This document shows positions 31,547-40,201 of a stretch of DNA of 64,000 bases, one piece after another (position 1 is the first letter of the stretch; each line of letters begins with the position of its first letter). The notes beneath the pieces were generated by a model. That model was not told the DNA's origin, made no database searches, and saw nothing but the letters and a program-made list of their open reading frames with translations. A program made the translations under genes and the position numbers. Location of the stretch: the NCBI RefSeq assembly GCF_027270315.1, contig NZ_CP114413.1, forward strand, positions 8,060,001-8,124,000, given 5' to 3'. Origin of the DNA: Streptomyces cinnabarinus. GTDB taxonomy: Bacteria > Actinomycetota > Actinomycetes > Streptomycetales > Streptomycetaceae.

Positions 31547-32439
31547 AGGGCGTCCAGATCGAGCTTCGCGGTGGCCTTGAGGACGTCTTCCTGGTGCTTG
31601 AGGAGTACGCCGAGACTGTCCCGTACGACCGTCTCGTCCAGGGTGTCGGCGCCGAGCGCGAGCAGGGTGCGCGCCCAGTCGATGGTCTCGGCGACCGAAG
31701 GGAGCTTGCGCAGGTCCATGGCGCGCAGCGCGCCCACCACCCGGACCACCGAGCGGGCCAGCGCCTCGTCGAGCCCGGGGACCTTGAGGCGGACGATCCG
31801 GCGCTCCAACTCCTCGTCGGGGAAGCCGATGTGCAGGAAGAGGCAGCGGCGGCGCAGCGCCTCGGACAGTTCGCGGCTGGCGTTGGAGGTGAGGACGACG
31901 AAGGGGCGGCGGGTGGCCGTGACGGTGCCGAGTTCGGGGACCGTGACCTGGAAGTCGCTGAGCACCTCCAGCAGCAGGCCCTCGACCTCGACGTCCGCCT
32001 TGTCGGTCTCGTCGATCAGCAGCACCTTCGGGTCGTCGCCGCGGATCGCCGTGAGCAGCGGACGGGGGAGCAGGAACTCCTCGCTGAAGATGTCCGTGCG
32101 GGTCTCGTCCCAGGTCTCGTCGCGGCCCGCGCTGATCCGCAGCAACTGCTTGGCGTGGTTCCACTCGTACAGCGCGCGGGACTCGTCGACGCCTTCGTAG
32201 CACTGGAGGCGGACCAGCCGGGCCCCGGCGACCTCGGCGACCGCCTTGGCCAGCTCCGTCTTGCCGACCCCGGCGGGGCCCTCGACCAGCAGCGGCTTGC
32301 CGAGCCGGTCGGCGAGGAAGACGGTCGTGGCGACCGCGGGCGAGGCGAGGTAGCCGGTCTCGGCCAGCCGCGCGGCGACGTCGTCGACGGATGTGAACAA
32401 CGGGGCCTCCAGGTCAGCCTCCGGGGCAGGTGCTGGCAC
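31543..32439 (-). CDS. MoxR-family AAA+ ATPase, CoxD-like
   Basis: A 298-aa AAA+ protein. Walker A is EGPAGVGKTELAKAVA, Walker B is VLLIDETDKAD, and sensor 1 is FVVLTSNASRELSEAL with an arginine-finger region RRRCLFLHI. MoxR ATPases act with VWA proteins as chaperones that remodel metalloenzymes or complexes. The start codon is GTG and lies 68 bp from the TetR operator at 32507, so the pair may be under the same repressor. It is translationally coupled to the VWA gene. Confidence 0.87.
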   Translation of the reverse strand: MPAPAPEADLEAPLFTSVDDVAARLAETGYLASPAVATTVFLADRLGKPLLVEGPAGVGKTELAKAVAEVAGARLVRLQCYEGVDESRALYEWNHAKQLLRISAGRDETWDETRTDIFSEEFLLPRPLLTAIRGDDPKVLLIDETDKADVEVEGLLLEVLSDFQVTVPELGTVTATRRPFVVLTSNASRELSEALRRRCLFLHIGFPDEELERRIVRLKVPGLDEALARSVVRVVGALRAMDLRKLPSVAETIDWARTLLALGADTLDETVVRDSLGVLLKHQEDVLKATAKLDLDAL

Positions 32440-32506
32440 CTATCTAAGCGCTTGTTCACCGCTCATGTCACGTGGAAAGTGACCAGGAACGGACCCGGAC
32501 ATGATC

Positions 32507-32524
32507 GGATACCGATCGGTTTCC
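32507..32524. promoter_or_regulatory. TetR-type operator, copy 3, shared by divergent genes
   Basis: GGATACCGATCGGTTTCC differs from the exact palindrome at 29417 in one base. It lies 31 bp upstream of tetR (32556) and 67 bp upstream of the divergent MoxR gene, suggesting autoregulation and possibly control of the MoxR/VWA pair. Confidence 0.75.
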
Positions 32525-32555
32525 GATCGCTCTCGTGTCGCGATAGCCTCGCCCT

Positions 32556-33122
32556 ATGGCCACAGACAAGGCGTCCACCAAGGACCGGCTCCTCGACGCG
32601 GCCGCCGAGCTCTTCTACCGCGACGGCGTCTCCATCGGCGTCGAGGCGCTGTGCCGCTCCGCTGGAGTCTCCAAGCGCTCGATGTACCAGCTCTTCGCCA
32701 GTAAGGACGAGGTCCTCGCGGCGAGTCTGGAGCGCCGGATCCCGGTGTACGACGCTCAGCTGCGGCCCGCCGACGAGGACGCCGGCACGCCCCGGGAGTG
32801 GATCCTGGGCCTCTTCGGGCAGATGGAGCGGGCCTCGACCGAGCCCGGCTATCACGGCTGCCCATTCCTGGCGGCGCTGGTCGAGCTGAAGGACCCCGGG
32901 CATCCGGCGAGCGTGGTCGCCCGCTCGGTCAAGGAGCGCCTTCAGGAGACCTTCCGTACCCGGGCCGAAGAGGGCGGCGCCCGGGACCCGGAGCTGCTCG
33001 CCCGCCAGCTCATGCTGGTCTTCGACGGGGCGAGCGCCCGCGCCGGAGCCGGGATCGAGAGGCTGGACGGACTGACGACCGCGACGGTGACGGCGCTGAT
33101 GGACGCGGCTGGGATGAAGTAG
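32556..33122 (+). CDS. TetR-family transcriptional regulator
   Basis: A 188-aa regulator. TKDRLLDAAAELFYRDGVSIGVEALCRSAGVSKRSMYQLF is the usual HTH region (given here as its family pattern: helix 1 DRLLDAAAELFY, recognition helix AGVSKRSMYQLF). The C-terminal ligand domain contains GYHGCPFLAAL. Its own operator lies 31 bp upstream, and two matching sites precede the SDR at 29463. A strong hairpin follows its stop. It most likely represses itself and the SDR; the ligand is unknown. Confidence 0.85.
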   Translation: MATDKASTKDRLLDAAAELFYRDGVSIGVEALCRSAGVSKRSMYQLFASKDEVLAASLERRIPVYDAQLRPADEDAGTPREWILGLFGQMERASTEPGYHGCPFLAALVELKDPGHPASVVARSVKERLQETFRTRAEEGGARDPELLARQLMLVFDGASARAGAGIERLDGLTTATVTALMDAAGMK

Positions 33123-33139
33123 CCACTGGAACGCAGCAA

Positions 33140-33167
33140 GGGGGCGGCCGCCGAAGCGACCGCCCCC
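33140..33167 (+). terminator. GC-rich hairpin after tetR
   Basis: GGGGGCGGCCGC pairs with GCGACCGCCCCC (11 of 12 pairs, CGAA loop), 17 nt after the tetR stop. No T-run follows, as is usual in Streptomyces terminators. Confidence 0.65.
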
Positions 33168-33238
33168 CACCAGGTGTCTCGCGCCACCGCGACCGCCCCC
33201 CACCGGGCACCTCACGCCACCGCGACCGCCCCCACCGC
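33156..33238. repeat. 33-bp direct repeat, 2.5 copies
   Basis: Units begin with GCGACCGCCCCC at 33156, 33189 and 33222 (the third truncated); units differ at a few central positions. The unit is 33 bp, that is 11 codons. The repeat covers the 3' end and stop of the minus-strand FtsX-like gene, and its first copy also forms the right arm of the tetR hairpin. The duplication may have altered the last residues of that permease. Confidence 0.65.
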
Positions 33239-34519
33239 CGGAGTCCGCAGCACCCGCCGCGCCGTCACCAGGCTCGTGCCCAGTGTCGCCGCCGCGCCGA
33301 TGAGAGCCATCGCCGCGCCGATGCCGTACACCTCGCCCGGCAGCACCTCGTCGGTGCGGACGACGGTGAACGGGACGATGCCCGCCAGCGCCGCCACCAC
33401 GCCGAACGCCACCCCGGTCAGCGTCAGGATCAGCCCCTCGGCGCCCACCACGCCCAGCACCTGACCGGGTGTCGCTCCCGCCAGCCGCTGCTGGCCGAAC
33501 TCGCGGGAGCGGTAAGTGGTGGCCGCGTAGAGCGAGTTGACCAGCATCACGCAGACGAAGACCACGATGATGCCGACGACCGTGAAGTTGAGCGTCTCCA
33601 GGTTCTTGGCGTCGACCGACTTCACCGCGCCCGAGGCCGCGAGGGCGTCGCTCTCCACGGCCTGCATGGTGAGCGTGGCCGTGGAGACGGCCGTGAAGAG
33701 GATCAGCGACATCAGGGTCCCGGCCAGCTCGCCGATCCGCTGCCGCAGGTTCCGCACCGCCAGCCAGCCGCTGGCACCGCTCAGCTCCAACCGGTCCAGC
33801 ACTCCCGTGAGCAGCCGCGGCGCCATCAGCGCGAACCCGACCGACAGCAGGATCGCCCCATAGGCCGGCGGAGCCATCAGCGCCTCGTCCGTCGCCGAGA
33901 AGGCGAAGGTGGAGCACACCGCGAGGGCGCCGACCGCGAGCGCACCGTACGTGAGGAACGTCCGCGCCCTGCCGTGCCGCCGGGCCCCGCGCGTCGCCCG
34001 CCGCACGGCGAGGAACGCGGCGCCCGCCGACGCCAGGAGGGTGATGTCGACGCCCGTCATGAACGCGATGGTGCCGAAGGAGTGGTCGACGGAATCCGCC
34101 ACCTGACCGCTGTCCTGGAAGACGTCCAGCAGCCACCGCCCGCCGAGCATCGCCGGGCCTATCGCCAGCACGGCCCCCATCAGCGCCACCGCCACGGCCT
34201 CACCCACGACCATCCGCTTGAGCTGCGCCGGGGTCGCCCCCGCGCAGCGCAGCAGCTCCAGCTCGGCCGCCCGCTGACGGACGTTGACCGTCAGCGTCGA
34301 GGCCACGGCGAAGAACACCAGCAGCGTGCCGTAGCCGCCGACGACGCTTGCCGCCGTGGTCAGGGTCTCCGCGCTCGTGGAGTCGACGCCGTCCTGAGCC
34401 GCCGTGTCGTGCAGCGAGTTGAACGTCATGATGATCGCCGCGCCCAGGAACGCGGCCAGCAGTGTCGCCAGGAACCGTCCGGGCCGCTGCCGGATCGACC
34501 GCATCGCCAGCAGGAACAT
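33212..34519 (-). CDS. FtsX-like ABC transporter permease
   Basis: A 435-aa membrane protein. It has a helix near the N-terminus, then blocks of three to four helices in each half, the layout of MacB/FtsX-type permeases. RAAELELLRCAGATPAQLKRM and REFGQQRLAGATPGQVLGVV are the two family motifs after membrane helices. It lies 3 nt behind the ATPase gene and forms the transporter with it. Substrate unknown; lipoprotein or peptide export and antibiotic resistance are typical of such pairs. The C-terminus runs into a 33-bp repeat. Confidence 0.85.
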   Translation of the reverse strand: MFLLAMRSIRQRPGRFLATLLAAFLGAAIIMTFNSLHDTAAQDGVDSTSAETLTTAASVVGGYGTLLVFFAVASTLTVNVRQRAAELELLRCAGATPAQLKRMVVGEAVAVALMGAVLAIGPAMLGGRWLLDVFQDSGQVADSVDHSFGTIAFMTGVDITLLASAGAAFLAVRRATRGARRHGRARTFLTYGALAVGALAVCSTFAFSATDEALMAPPAYGAILLSVGFALMAPRLLTGVLDRLELSGASGWLAVRNLRQRIGELAGTLMSLILFTAVSTATLTMQAVESDALAASGAVKSVDAKNLETLNFTVVGIIVVFVCVMLVNSLYAATTYRSREFGQQRLAGATPGQVLGVVGAEGLILTLTGVAFGVVAALAGIVPFTVVRTDEVLPGEVYGIGAAMALIGAAATLGTSLVTARRVLRTPAVGAVAVA

Positions 34520-34522
34520 CGC

Positions 34523-35305
34523 TCACACCTCCTTCGCCACGGAGTCGCCGAGATGGGCGAGGCGCTCGGCCACCGCGTCCGGCGTCGGCGCGTCCATCCG
34601 GCCCGCGAGCCGGCCGTCCGCCAGGAACAGCACGGAGTCCGCGTAGGAGGCGGCGACCGGGTCGTGCGTCACCATCACCACGGTCCGCCCATGCACCCGC
34701 ACCGTCTGCTGGAGCAGCGTGAGCACACCCCGGGCGCTGCCGGTGTCCAGTGCGCCCGTCGGCTCGTCCGCGAAGATCACCCGGGGCTCGGCGACCAGCG
34801 CCCGCGCGATGGCCACGCGCTGACGCTGGCCGCCGGAGAGCTGGTGCGGCCGGTGCCCGAGCCGGTCGCCGAGACCGACCGAGGCCAGCACCTCCCGGGT
34901 CCGCCGCCGGTCCACCCGCCGCCCGGCGAGCCTCAGCGGCAGCACCGTGTTCTGCGCGACGGTCAGCGTCTCCAGCAGGTTGTACTGCTGGAACACGAAC
35001 CCGATCCGGCCGCGCCGGAACTTCGTCAGCGCCGTCTCGTCACCGTCCGTCAGCTCGGCGCCGTCCACCCGGACGATCCCGCTGTCCGGCCGCTCCAGAC
35101 CCGCCGCGCAGTGCAGCAGCGTGGTCTTGCCGGAGCCCGACGGACCCATCACCGCGGTGAAGGTGCCGCTCCCGAGGCCCAGCGTCACCTCGCGCAGAGC
35201 GGTCACCGCACTGTCGTCGGACCCATAGGTCTTGGTGACCTTGACCAGCCGGAGTGCCTCCGTGGCGGGTCCCGTGTCGTGCGCTTCCGAGCCTGTGCGA
35301 AACAT
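34523..35305 (-). CDS. ABC transporter ATP-binding protein (LolD/MacB type)
   Basis: A 260-aa ATPase. Walker A is GPSGSGKTT, the Q-loop FVFQQYNLLETLT, the signature HQLSGGQRQR, Walker B RVIFADEPTGALD and the H-loop VMVTHDP. The DEPTGALD form is typical of the MacB/LolD group that pairs with FtsX-like permeases. I choose the ATG at 35305 because GGGAG lies eight bases upstream; an ATG two codons earlier is too close to that site. The permease gene follows after 3 nt. Confidence 0.88.
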   Translation of the reverse strand: MFRTGSEAHDTGPATEALRLVKVTKTYGSDDSAVTALREVTLGLGSGTFTAVMGPSGSGKTTLLHCAAGLERPDSGIVRVDGAELTDGDETALTKFRRGRIGFVFQQYNLLETLTVAQNTVLPLRLAGRRVDRRRTREVLASVGLGDRLGHRPHQLSGGQRQRVAIARALVAEPRVIFADEPTGALDTGSARGVLTLLQQTVRVHGRTVVMVTHDPVAASYADSVLFLADGRLAGRMDAPTPDAVAERLAHLGDSVAKEV

Positions 35306-35497
35306 CGTCATCACTCCCCGATCGGGCACTCCCTGCGCCCCGACCACGAAGTTACGGAGACGGCGGGCACGGCACATTGGGCGCAGAACCCGTATCGAGG
35401 GGTGTACTCAGGCACACCCGTGTCCTCGGGCTCACCCCGGACGGGTCACCACAATGCGCAGAGCCGGTGGCCCACCCGATGCAATGGAGCTGTCTCC

Positions 35498-35665
35498 GCG
35501 GTCTCCCTGGCCACGGTCGGCGCGATCGTCGACTTCGGCGGGCTCGGCAACCTCATCTACGCGGGAATGAACACCTACTTCAAGGCACAGGTGCTCTCCC
35601 CGTCCGTGCTGTGCGTGCTGATCGCGATCGTCGCCGACGTCCTGCTCCTCGGCGTCAAGAAACGC
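35498..35665 (+). pseudogene. Remnant of a betaine/osmoprotectant ABC permease, C-terminal end
   Basis: The frame reads SLATVGAIVDFGGLGNLIYAG and ends VADVLLLGVKKR, the last two helices of an OpuC/ProW-type permease. The N-terminal two thirds and the start are absent. It runs directly into a fragment of the matching binding protein, as though the genes between were lost. The 5' neighbour 35306-35497 shows no gene. Confidence 0.7.
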
Positions 35666-35666
35666 C

Positions 35667-35911
35667 ACCCTGGACGAGTTCGGCCCGGTCCTGCTCGGCG
35701 ACGACAGGAGTCTCCAGAACGCCGACTACATCGTCCCGGTCGTCAACCACGCCCGTGCGGGTAGTGAGCGGGTGAGCCGGGACCTCGGCTGCCTCAACGC
35801 GTCCTCACCACCGCCGACCTCGCCTCGCTCAACGAACAGGTCGACAGCTGGCGGCGGTTGGCGAGCGACGTGGCCCCGGCCTATCGCCAGGACAAGGGCC
35901 TGCTGAAGTGA
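35667..35911 (+). pseudogene. Remnant of the matching substrate-binding protein, C-terminal end with a frameshift
   Basis: The reading gives LLGDDRSLQNADYIVPVV, then after a frame change near 35797 VLTTADLASLNEQVDSWRR and AYRQDKGLLK with a stop at 35909. This is the C-terminus of OpuAC-type betaine-binding proteins (LTTADLxxLNxxVD is characteristic). The N-terminal part with the lipobox is missing. Confidence 0.75.
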
Positions 35912-35960
35912 TGACCCGAGGTGACGGCCTGAAGTCATGACCGGCTGAAGTGACGCGCCC

Positions 35961-36962
35961 GTGACAACCGTCACCGTACTGGTGCGGCGCGCCGCCTTCC
36001 CGGCCGTCGCCCGCAGGCGGTACAGGTACCTCATGACGGTCGACGGGGGACGCCTCCACAGCACGTGGTGGCAGGGAATGCGTGAGTCGGTCGAGGGGGC
36101 GGACACCGAGCTGCATCCCGAGGGACTGACCGATACGGTGCCGGCCGGACTCGGCCCGGCGTACGCGAAGTTCAGCGATCAGTATCCCGAACAGCAGCTT
36201 CAGCTACAGCTCCTGCACGGCGCCTCGCAGCGCGCCTTCGAGCGCAACACCCGGGTCGCGGCGCGGGTCACCGTGCAGCGGGTCCTCGGGAACGCGCTGA
36301 GCGATCCGCGGATGGACGACGTCAAGCCGAACGAGCATCTCATCGAGTACCTCGACGAGGAGATCGCCGATCTGCGGGGACGGCTCGCGCAGGACAGCGC
36401 GACCGCCGTCAGCCGGGGCCTCAACGTCGGTCTGACGCTGGGCGCCGCCGCCAGCCTGGTGCTGCTCGTGGTGCCGCTGCTGTGGGGGGTCGGCATACTC
36501 CAGGCGCTCGGCGTCACCCTCAACTGCACCAACCGCTGGCATTTACTGGGCGCGTTCGTGTGCGGCGGCGTCGGCGCGTTCGGCGCGGTGCTCAGCGTGC
36601 TGGTCCGGCTGCGGGGCAACGCCGAGCAGTTGACGAAGCGTCAGAACAGTTCCAGGGACGGGCTGATCGTGCCGGGACAGATGGCCCGCAGCATGCGTCA
36701 CGAGGGCGTCTACCGGGTGTTCGTCGGCTGGATACTCGCGCTGGCGGTGTACTTCCTGCTCAGCGGCGGTCTGGTGCCCGTCTTCGAGGTCCCGGCCACC
36801 GCCGCCGAGATCTGCCCGTCCGCGGGGAGCCCCGGTTCGGCCGCCAAGGGCACGGACTTCTGGGGCTTCTGGTGCGCCATCGGGTTCGTCGCCGGATTCA
36901 ACGAGCGGTGGGCGTTCGGCATCCTGGGCCGCGAGTCGACCCGTAAGCCGAAGAGCACCTGA
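35961..36962 (+). CDS. Hypothetical membrane protein
   Basis: A 333-aa protein. The first about 155 residues are hydrophilic, with ASQRAFERNTRVAARVT and EHLIEYLDEEIADLRGRL, likely helical. Four membrane helices follow: about 157-178, 190-215, 255-275 and 297-313. No catalytic motif is seen. It sits inside the debris of a betaine transporter: fragments precede it on the same strand and a broken ATPase follows on the other. This suggests a later insertion. The GTG at 35961 is uncertain; an ATG at 36033 is the alternative. I do not recognise the family. Confidence 0.65.
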   Translation: MTTVTVLVRRAAFPAVARRRYRYLMTVDGGRLHSTWWQGMRESVEGADTELHPEGLTDTVPAGLGPAYAKFSDQYPEQQLQLQLLHGASQRAFERNTRVAARVTVQRVLGNALSDPRMDDVKPNEHLIEYLDEEIADLRGRLAQDSATAVSRGLNVGLTLGAAASLVLLVVPLLWGVGILQALGVTLNCTNRWHLLGAFVCGGVGAFGAVLSVLVRLRGNAEQLTKRQNSSRDGLIVPGQMARSMRHEGVYRVFVGWILALAVYFLLSGGLVPVFEVPATAAEICPSAGSPGSAAKGTDFWGFWCAIGFVAGFNERWAFGILGRESTRKPKST

Positions 36963-36964
36963 CG

Positions 36965-38063
36965 CCCACGCGTCCGCCACCGAGTCGAACCGCACCTGAT
37001 CCCGGGCCACGCCGCCCGCGTCCGCGTCCACCGAGCGGCGCAGGGCCTCATGCAGCTTCGCCGGGGTCAGGACACCCAGGAAGCGCGCGCCCTCCAGCAC
37101 GGCGACCCACCCGGCGTCGTGCTGGAGCATCACCCCGAACGCTGCTTCAGCGGCGCCCCCACCGGCACCCACGCGTTCATCCGGTGCGCGTGGTCACCGA
37201 CGGCGCCGCCCCGTCGAGGTCGTCGAGACCGGCCCAGCCGTGCAGTTCGCCCGCGTCGTCGAGCACCACGACCCACCGGCCGCCCTCGGCGCACAGCCGC
37301 TCGGCCACGAGGGGCGCCGGTTCCTCCAGCCGTGCGATCGGCGGCTGCTCCAGGTCCTCCGACTCGATCTCGGTGACCGACAGCCGCTTCAACCCCCGGC
37401 CCGCGCCGACGAACTCCGCGACATACGGCGCAGCCGGCATCCCGAGCATGGCCCCGGGCGTGTCGAACTGCTCGATCCGCCCCTGCCCGTACACCGCGAT
37501 CCGGTCGCCCAGCCGTACGGCCTCCTCGATGTCGTGCGTGACCATCAGCACCGTCTTGCGGACGGCGGCCTGCATCCGCAGGAACTCGTCCTGCAACTGC
37601 TCGCGCACCACCGGGTCCACCGCCCCGAAGGGCTCGTCCATGAGCAGCACCGGAGGGTCGGCGGGTCCGGATAGCGCGGCCCGTACGTCTTCGGATCGAG
37701 CCCCACGAGGTCGAGCAGCTCGGCCGCGCGGGCGCGGGCCTTGGCGCGTTTCCAGCCGATCAGCGTCGGCACGGTCGCGGTGTTGTCGAGGATCGTGCGG
37801 TGCGGGAAGAGCCCGACCTGCTGGATGACGTACCCGATGCGGCGGCGCAGCCGTATGGGATCGACCGACATGACGTCCTCGCCGTCCACCAGAATCCGCC
37901 CGGAGGTCGGCCCCTCGAAGCAGCCGGTTGACCATCATCAGGGCCGTCGTCCTGCCGCAGCCGGACGGGCCCACGAGGGTCACCAGCTCACCCTCGTTCA
38001 CCTCGAAACTGAGCCCGTCCACGGCCGTCGTCCCGTCCCGGTACCGCTTCCCGACCTCTCAGG
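36965..38063 (-). pseudogene. Broken OpuCA/ProV-type betaine ABC ATPase
   Basis: The pieces read, in order on the minus strand: GKRYRDGTTAVDGLSFEV and VGPSGCGRTTALMMVNRLL; after a frameshift near 37925, GRILVDGEDVMSVDP through YGPRYP; then LLMDEPFGAVDPVVREQL to a CBS-like region; and, after another frameshift near 37170, FGVMLQHDAGWVAVLEG. The first codons are missing, the segment that should hold the LSGGQ signature (after YGPRYP, near 37665) is deleted, and Walker A has GCGRTT instead of G-K-T/S. It cannot be functional. It belongs with the permease and binding-protein remnants at 35498-35911, but on the opposite strand. Confidence 0.82.
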
Positions 38064-38078
38064 CTGGCGAATGGCGGA

Positions 38079-38726
38079 CTACGCGCCCTCCTGGTCGCGC
38101 ACCAGCACCACTTCCAGCGTACGCGGACCGTGCACCCCCTCGACCCGGTCCAGCTCGATGTCGCTGGTCGCCGAAGGACCGGAGATCCAGGTCAACGGCC
38201 GGGCCGGGGCGAGGCGTTCGAGCGCCTGCGGGACGGAGGAGACGACCTGCTCCGGCACCCGGACGACACAGATGTGGTGATCGGGGACGAGGGTGATCCG
38301 GCGGCGGCCCTGGTCGGGGGAGCCGTCCAGGACGAGGGTGCCGGTCTCGGCGATGGCGAGGGCGCAGCCGGTGACCACGCTGTCGACACGGTCGAGTTCG
38401 CCGGCGGTGCTCTCGGACCGGTCCTGGACCTGCTCGGCGGTGGCATGCCCGAGCCAGCCCGCTTCCAGACCCGGCGGCACCAGCACCGTCTTCGCACCCC
38501 GTGCGGTGAGCAACCCCGCGATCACGTCCGTCAGTTCCCCGTCCGCGCACCGATGCACGACCGCCCGATAGTCCGCCAGATTCTCCGCCAGCAGATCCAC
38601 CGTCTCCGCTTCGCTCAGGTCACCGTGCTGCCGTAGATACGCCCGCTCGATTGCCGCGTCCTCACCCGGCGGTACGTCCGCCAGCGCGCGCCGCACCCGG
38701 CCCAGGATCCGTTCCCTGCTGCTCAC
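38079..38726 (-). CDS. lutC: L-lactate utilisation protein LutC
   Basis: A 215-aa LUD-domain protein. SSRERILGRVRRAL opens it, and GCALAIAETGTLVLDGSP, LVPDHHICVVR and PLTWISGPSATSDIELDRVEGVHGP are the LutC marks (the last pattern spans residues 175-201 with S-G-P-S-A-T-S-D-I). It is one of three subunits of the iron-sulfur lactate dehydrogenase LutABC that converts L-lactate to pyruvate. The GTG start overlaps the lutB stop by 4 nt. Its 3' end lies within 16 bp of the truncated betaine ATPase. Confidence 0.9.
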   Translation of the reverse strand: MSSRERILGRVRRALADVPPGEDAAIERAYLRQHGDLSEAETVDLLAENLADYRAVVHRCADGELTDVIAGLLTARGAKTVLVPPGLEAGWLGHATAEQVQDRSESTAGELDRVDSVVTGCALAIAETGTLVLDGSPDQGRRRITLVPDHHICVVRVPEQVVSSVPQALERLAPARPLTWISGPSATSDIELDRVEGVHGPRTLEVVLVRDQEGA

Positions 38727-40201
38727 TTGGCGCCGTCCTTTCCGCCCTGCGTACGCTTCCACCAGTCCCGGAACGGCTCCGCCGGCACCGCGGGCAGGTC
38801 CCGGGTGTCGCTCCACGCCTTGCCGGGCCCGGGGAGGCTGCGGGGATGCAGACGCCGGGTGCGTGAGGCGAGCCGCTGGCCGGTGCGCAGGGCGCCGGGG
38901 CGGGCGAACGCCCAGCCTGCCGCCCGCATCGCCGCCCGCTCGGCCGCGTGCCCCTTGGCGGGCTTGAGGACGACCTTGTTGCCGCCCTTTATCACCTGCC
39001 CACCCTGAACGACCCGCTCCCGCAGATGCACCAGCACCTCGGGGATGTCGATGGCGACCGGGCACACCTCGTAACAGGCACCGCACAGCGAGGAGGCGTA
39101 CGGCAGCGAGGCGTCGATCTCGCTGTCCGTGCCCCGGAGTTGAGGGCTGAGGATGGCGCCGATCGGGCCCGGGTAGACCGAGCCGTACGCGTGGCCGCCC
39201 GCCCGCTCGTACACCGGGCAGACGTTGAGACAGGCCGAGCAGCGGATGCAGCGCAGGGCCTGGCGGCCGACCTCGTCGGCGAGGGTGTCGGTGCGGCCGT
39301 TGTCGAGCAGGACCAGATGGAAGACCTGCGGGCCGTCACCGTCCGTCGTGCCCGTCCACATGCTCGTGTACGGGTTCATACGCTCGGCCGTGGAGGAGCG
39401 GGGGAGCGTCTGGAGGAACACCTCCAGGTCTTGCCACGTCGGCACGACCTTCTCGATGCCGACGACCGAGATCAGCGTCTCGGGGAGGGTCAGGCACATC
39501 CGCCCGTTGCCCTCGGACTCCACGACGACCAGGGTGCCGGTCTCGGCGACCATGAAGTTGGCGCCGGAGATGCCGACCTTGGCGCGCAGGAACTTCTCCC
39601 GCAGGTGCAGCCGGGCCGCTTCGGCGAGTTCGGCGGGCGTGTCGGTGAGTCCCTCGGGGGCGGGGCGGCCCCACTCGCTCATCTCCCTGCGGAAGATGTC
39701 CCGGATCTCGCCCCGGTTGCGGTGGATCGCCGGGACCAGGATGTGCGAGGGCCGGTCCTTGCCCAACTGCACGATCAGCTCGGCGAGATCGGTCTCGTAG
39801 GCGCGGATGCCCTCGGCCTCCAGGGCCTCGTTGAGCCCGATCTCCTGGGTGGCCATGGACTTGACCTTGACGACCTCCGACTCACCGGTCGCCTTGACCA
39901 GGTCGGCCACGATCCGGTTCGCCTCGTCGGCGTCCGCCGCCCAGTGCACGACACCGCCCGCCGCGGTGACCGACTCCTCCAACTGGACGAGATAGCGGTC
40001 CAGATGACGCAGCGTACGGTCCTTGATCAGCGCGCCCGCGTCGCGCAACGCGTCCCAGTCCGAGACCTCCGCCACGGCCTTGGCCCGCTTCCCGCGGATG
40101 GTGTGCGTCGCGTGCCGCAGATTTCCGCGCAGGGTCTGGTCGTGCACGGCATCATGTGCGGCCTTGGGAAAGGCCGGCATCCCTACGAACGTCCCGCTCA
40201 T
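38723..40201 (-). CDS. lutB: Iron-sulfur protein LutB of lactate oxidation
   Basis: A 492-aa protein. The N-terminal LUD domain includes VKVKSMATQEIGLNEALE and ISGANFMVAETGTLVVVESEG; the C-terminal ferredoxin part has CIRCSACLNVCPVY and CGACYEVCPV for two 4Fe-4S clusters. It is the central electron-carrying subunit of LutABC. The ATG overlaps the lutA stop by 4 nt and the stop overlaps lutC by 4 nt, a tight three-gene operon. Confidence 0.92.
   Translation of the reverse strand: MSGTFVGMPAFPKAAHDAVHDQTLRGNLRHATHTIRGKRAKAVAEVSDWDALRDAGALIKDRTLRHLDRYLVQLEESVTAAGGVVHWAADADEANRIVADLVKATGESEVVKVKSMATQEIGLNEALEAEGIRAYETDLAELIVQLGKDRPSHILVPAIHRNRGEIRDIFRREMSEWGRPAPEGLTDTPAELAEAARLHLREKFLRAKVGISGANFMVAETGTLVVVESEGNGRMCLTLPETLISVVGIEKVVPTWQDLEVFLQTLPRSSTAERMNPYTSMWTGTTDGDGPQVFHLVLLDNGRTDTLADEVGRQALRCIRCSACLNVCPVYERAGGHAYGSVYPGPIGAILSPQLRGTDSEIDASLPYASSLCGACYEVCPVAIDIPEVLVHLRERVVQGGQVIKGGNKVVLKPAKGHAAERAAMRAAGWAFARPGALRTGQRLASRTRRLHPRSLPGPGKAWSDTRDLPAVPAEPFRDWWKRTQGGKDGAK

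Noticed and set aside
33156..33238. Possible CRISPR array
   Set aside because: The 33-bp units are contiguous with no unique spacers.
32798..35764. A 988-codon open frame on the plus strand opposite the FtsX/ABC pair
   Set aside because: Its His/Arg/Gln-rich sequence is the shadow of the permease and ATPase genes. Only its last about 60 residues (the betaine permease remnant) are meaningful.
37177..38022. Functional betaine transporter ATPase
   Set aside because: The signature region is deleted, Walker A lacks its Lys, and the frame changes at least twice.
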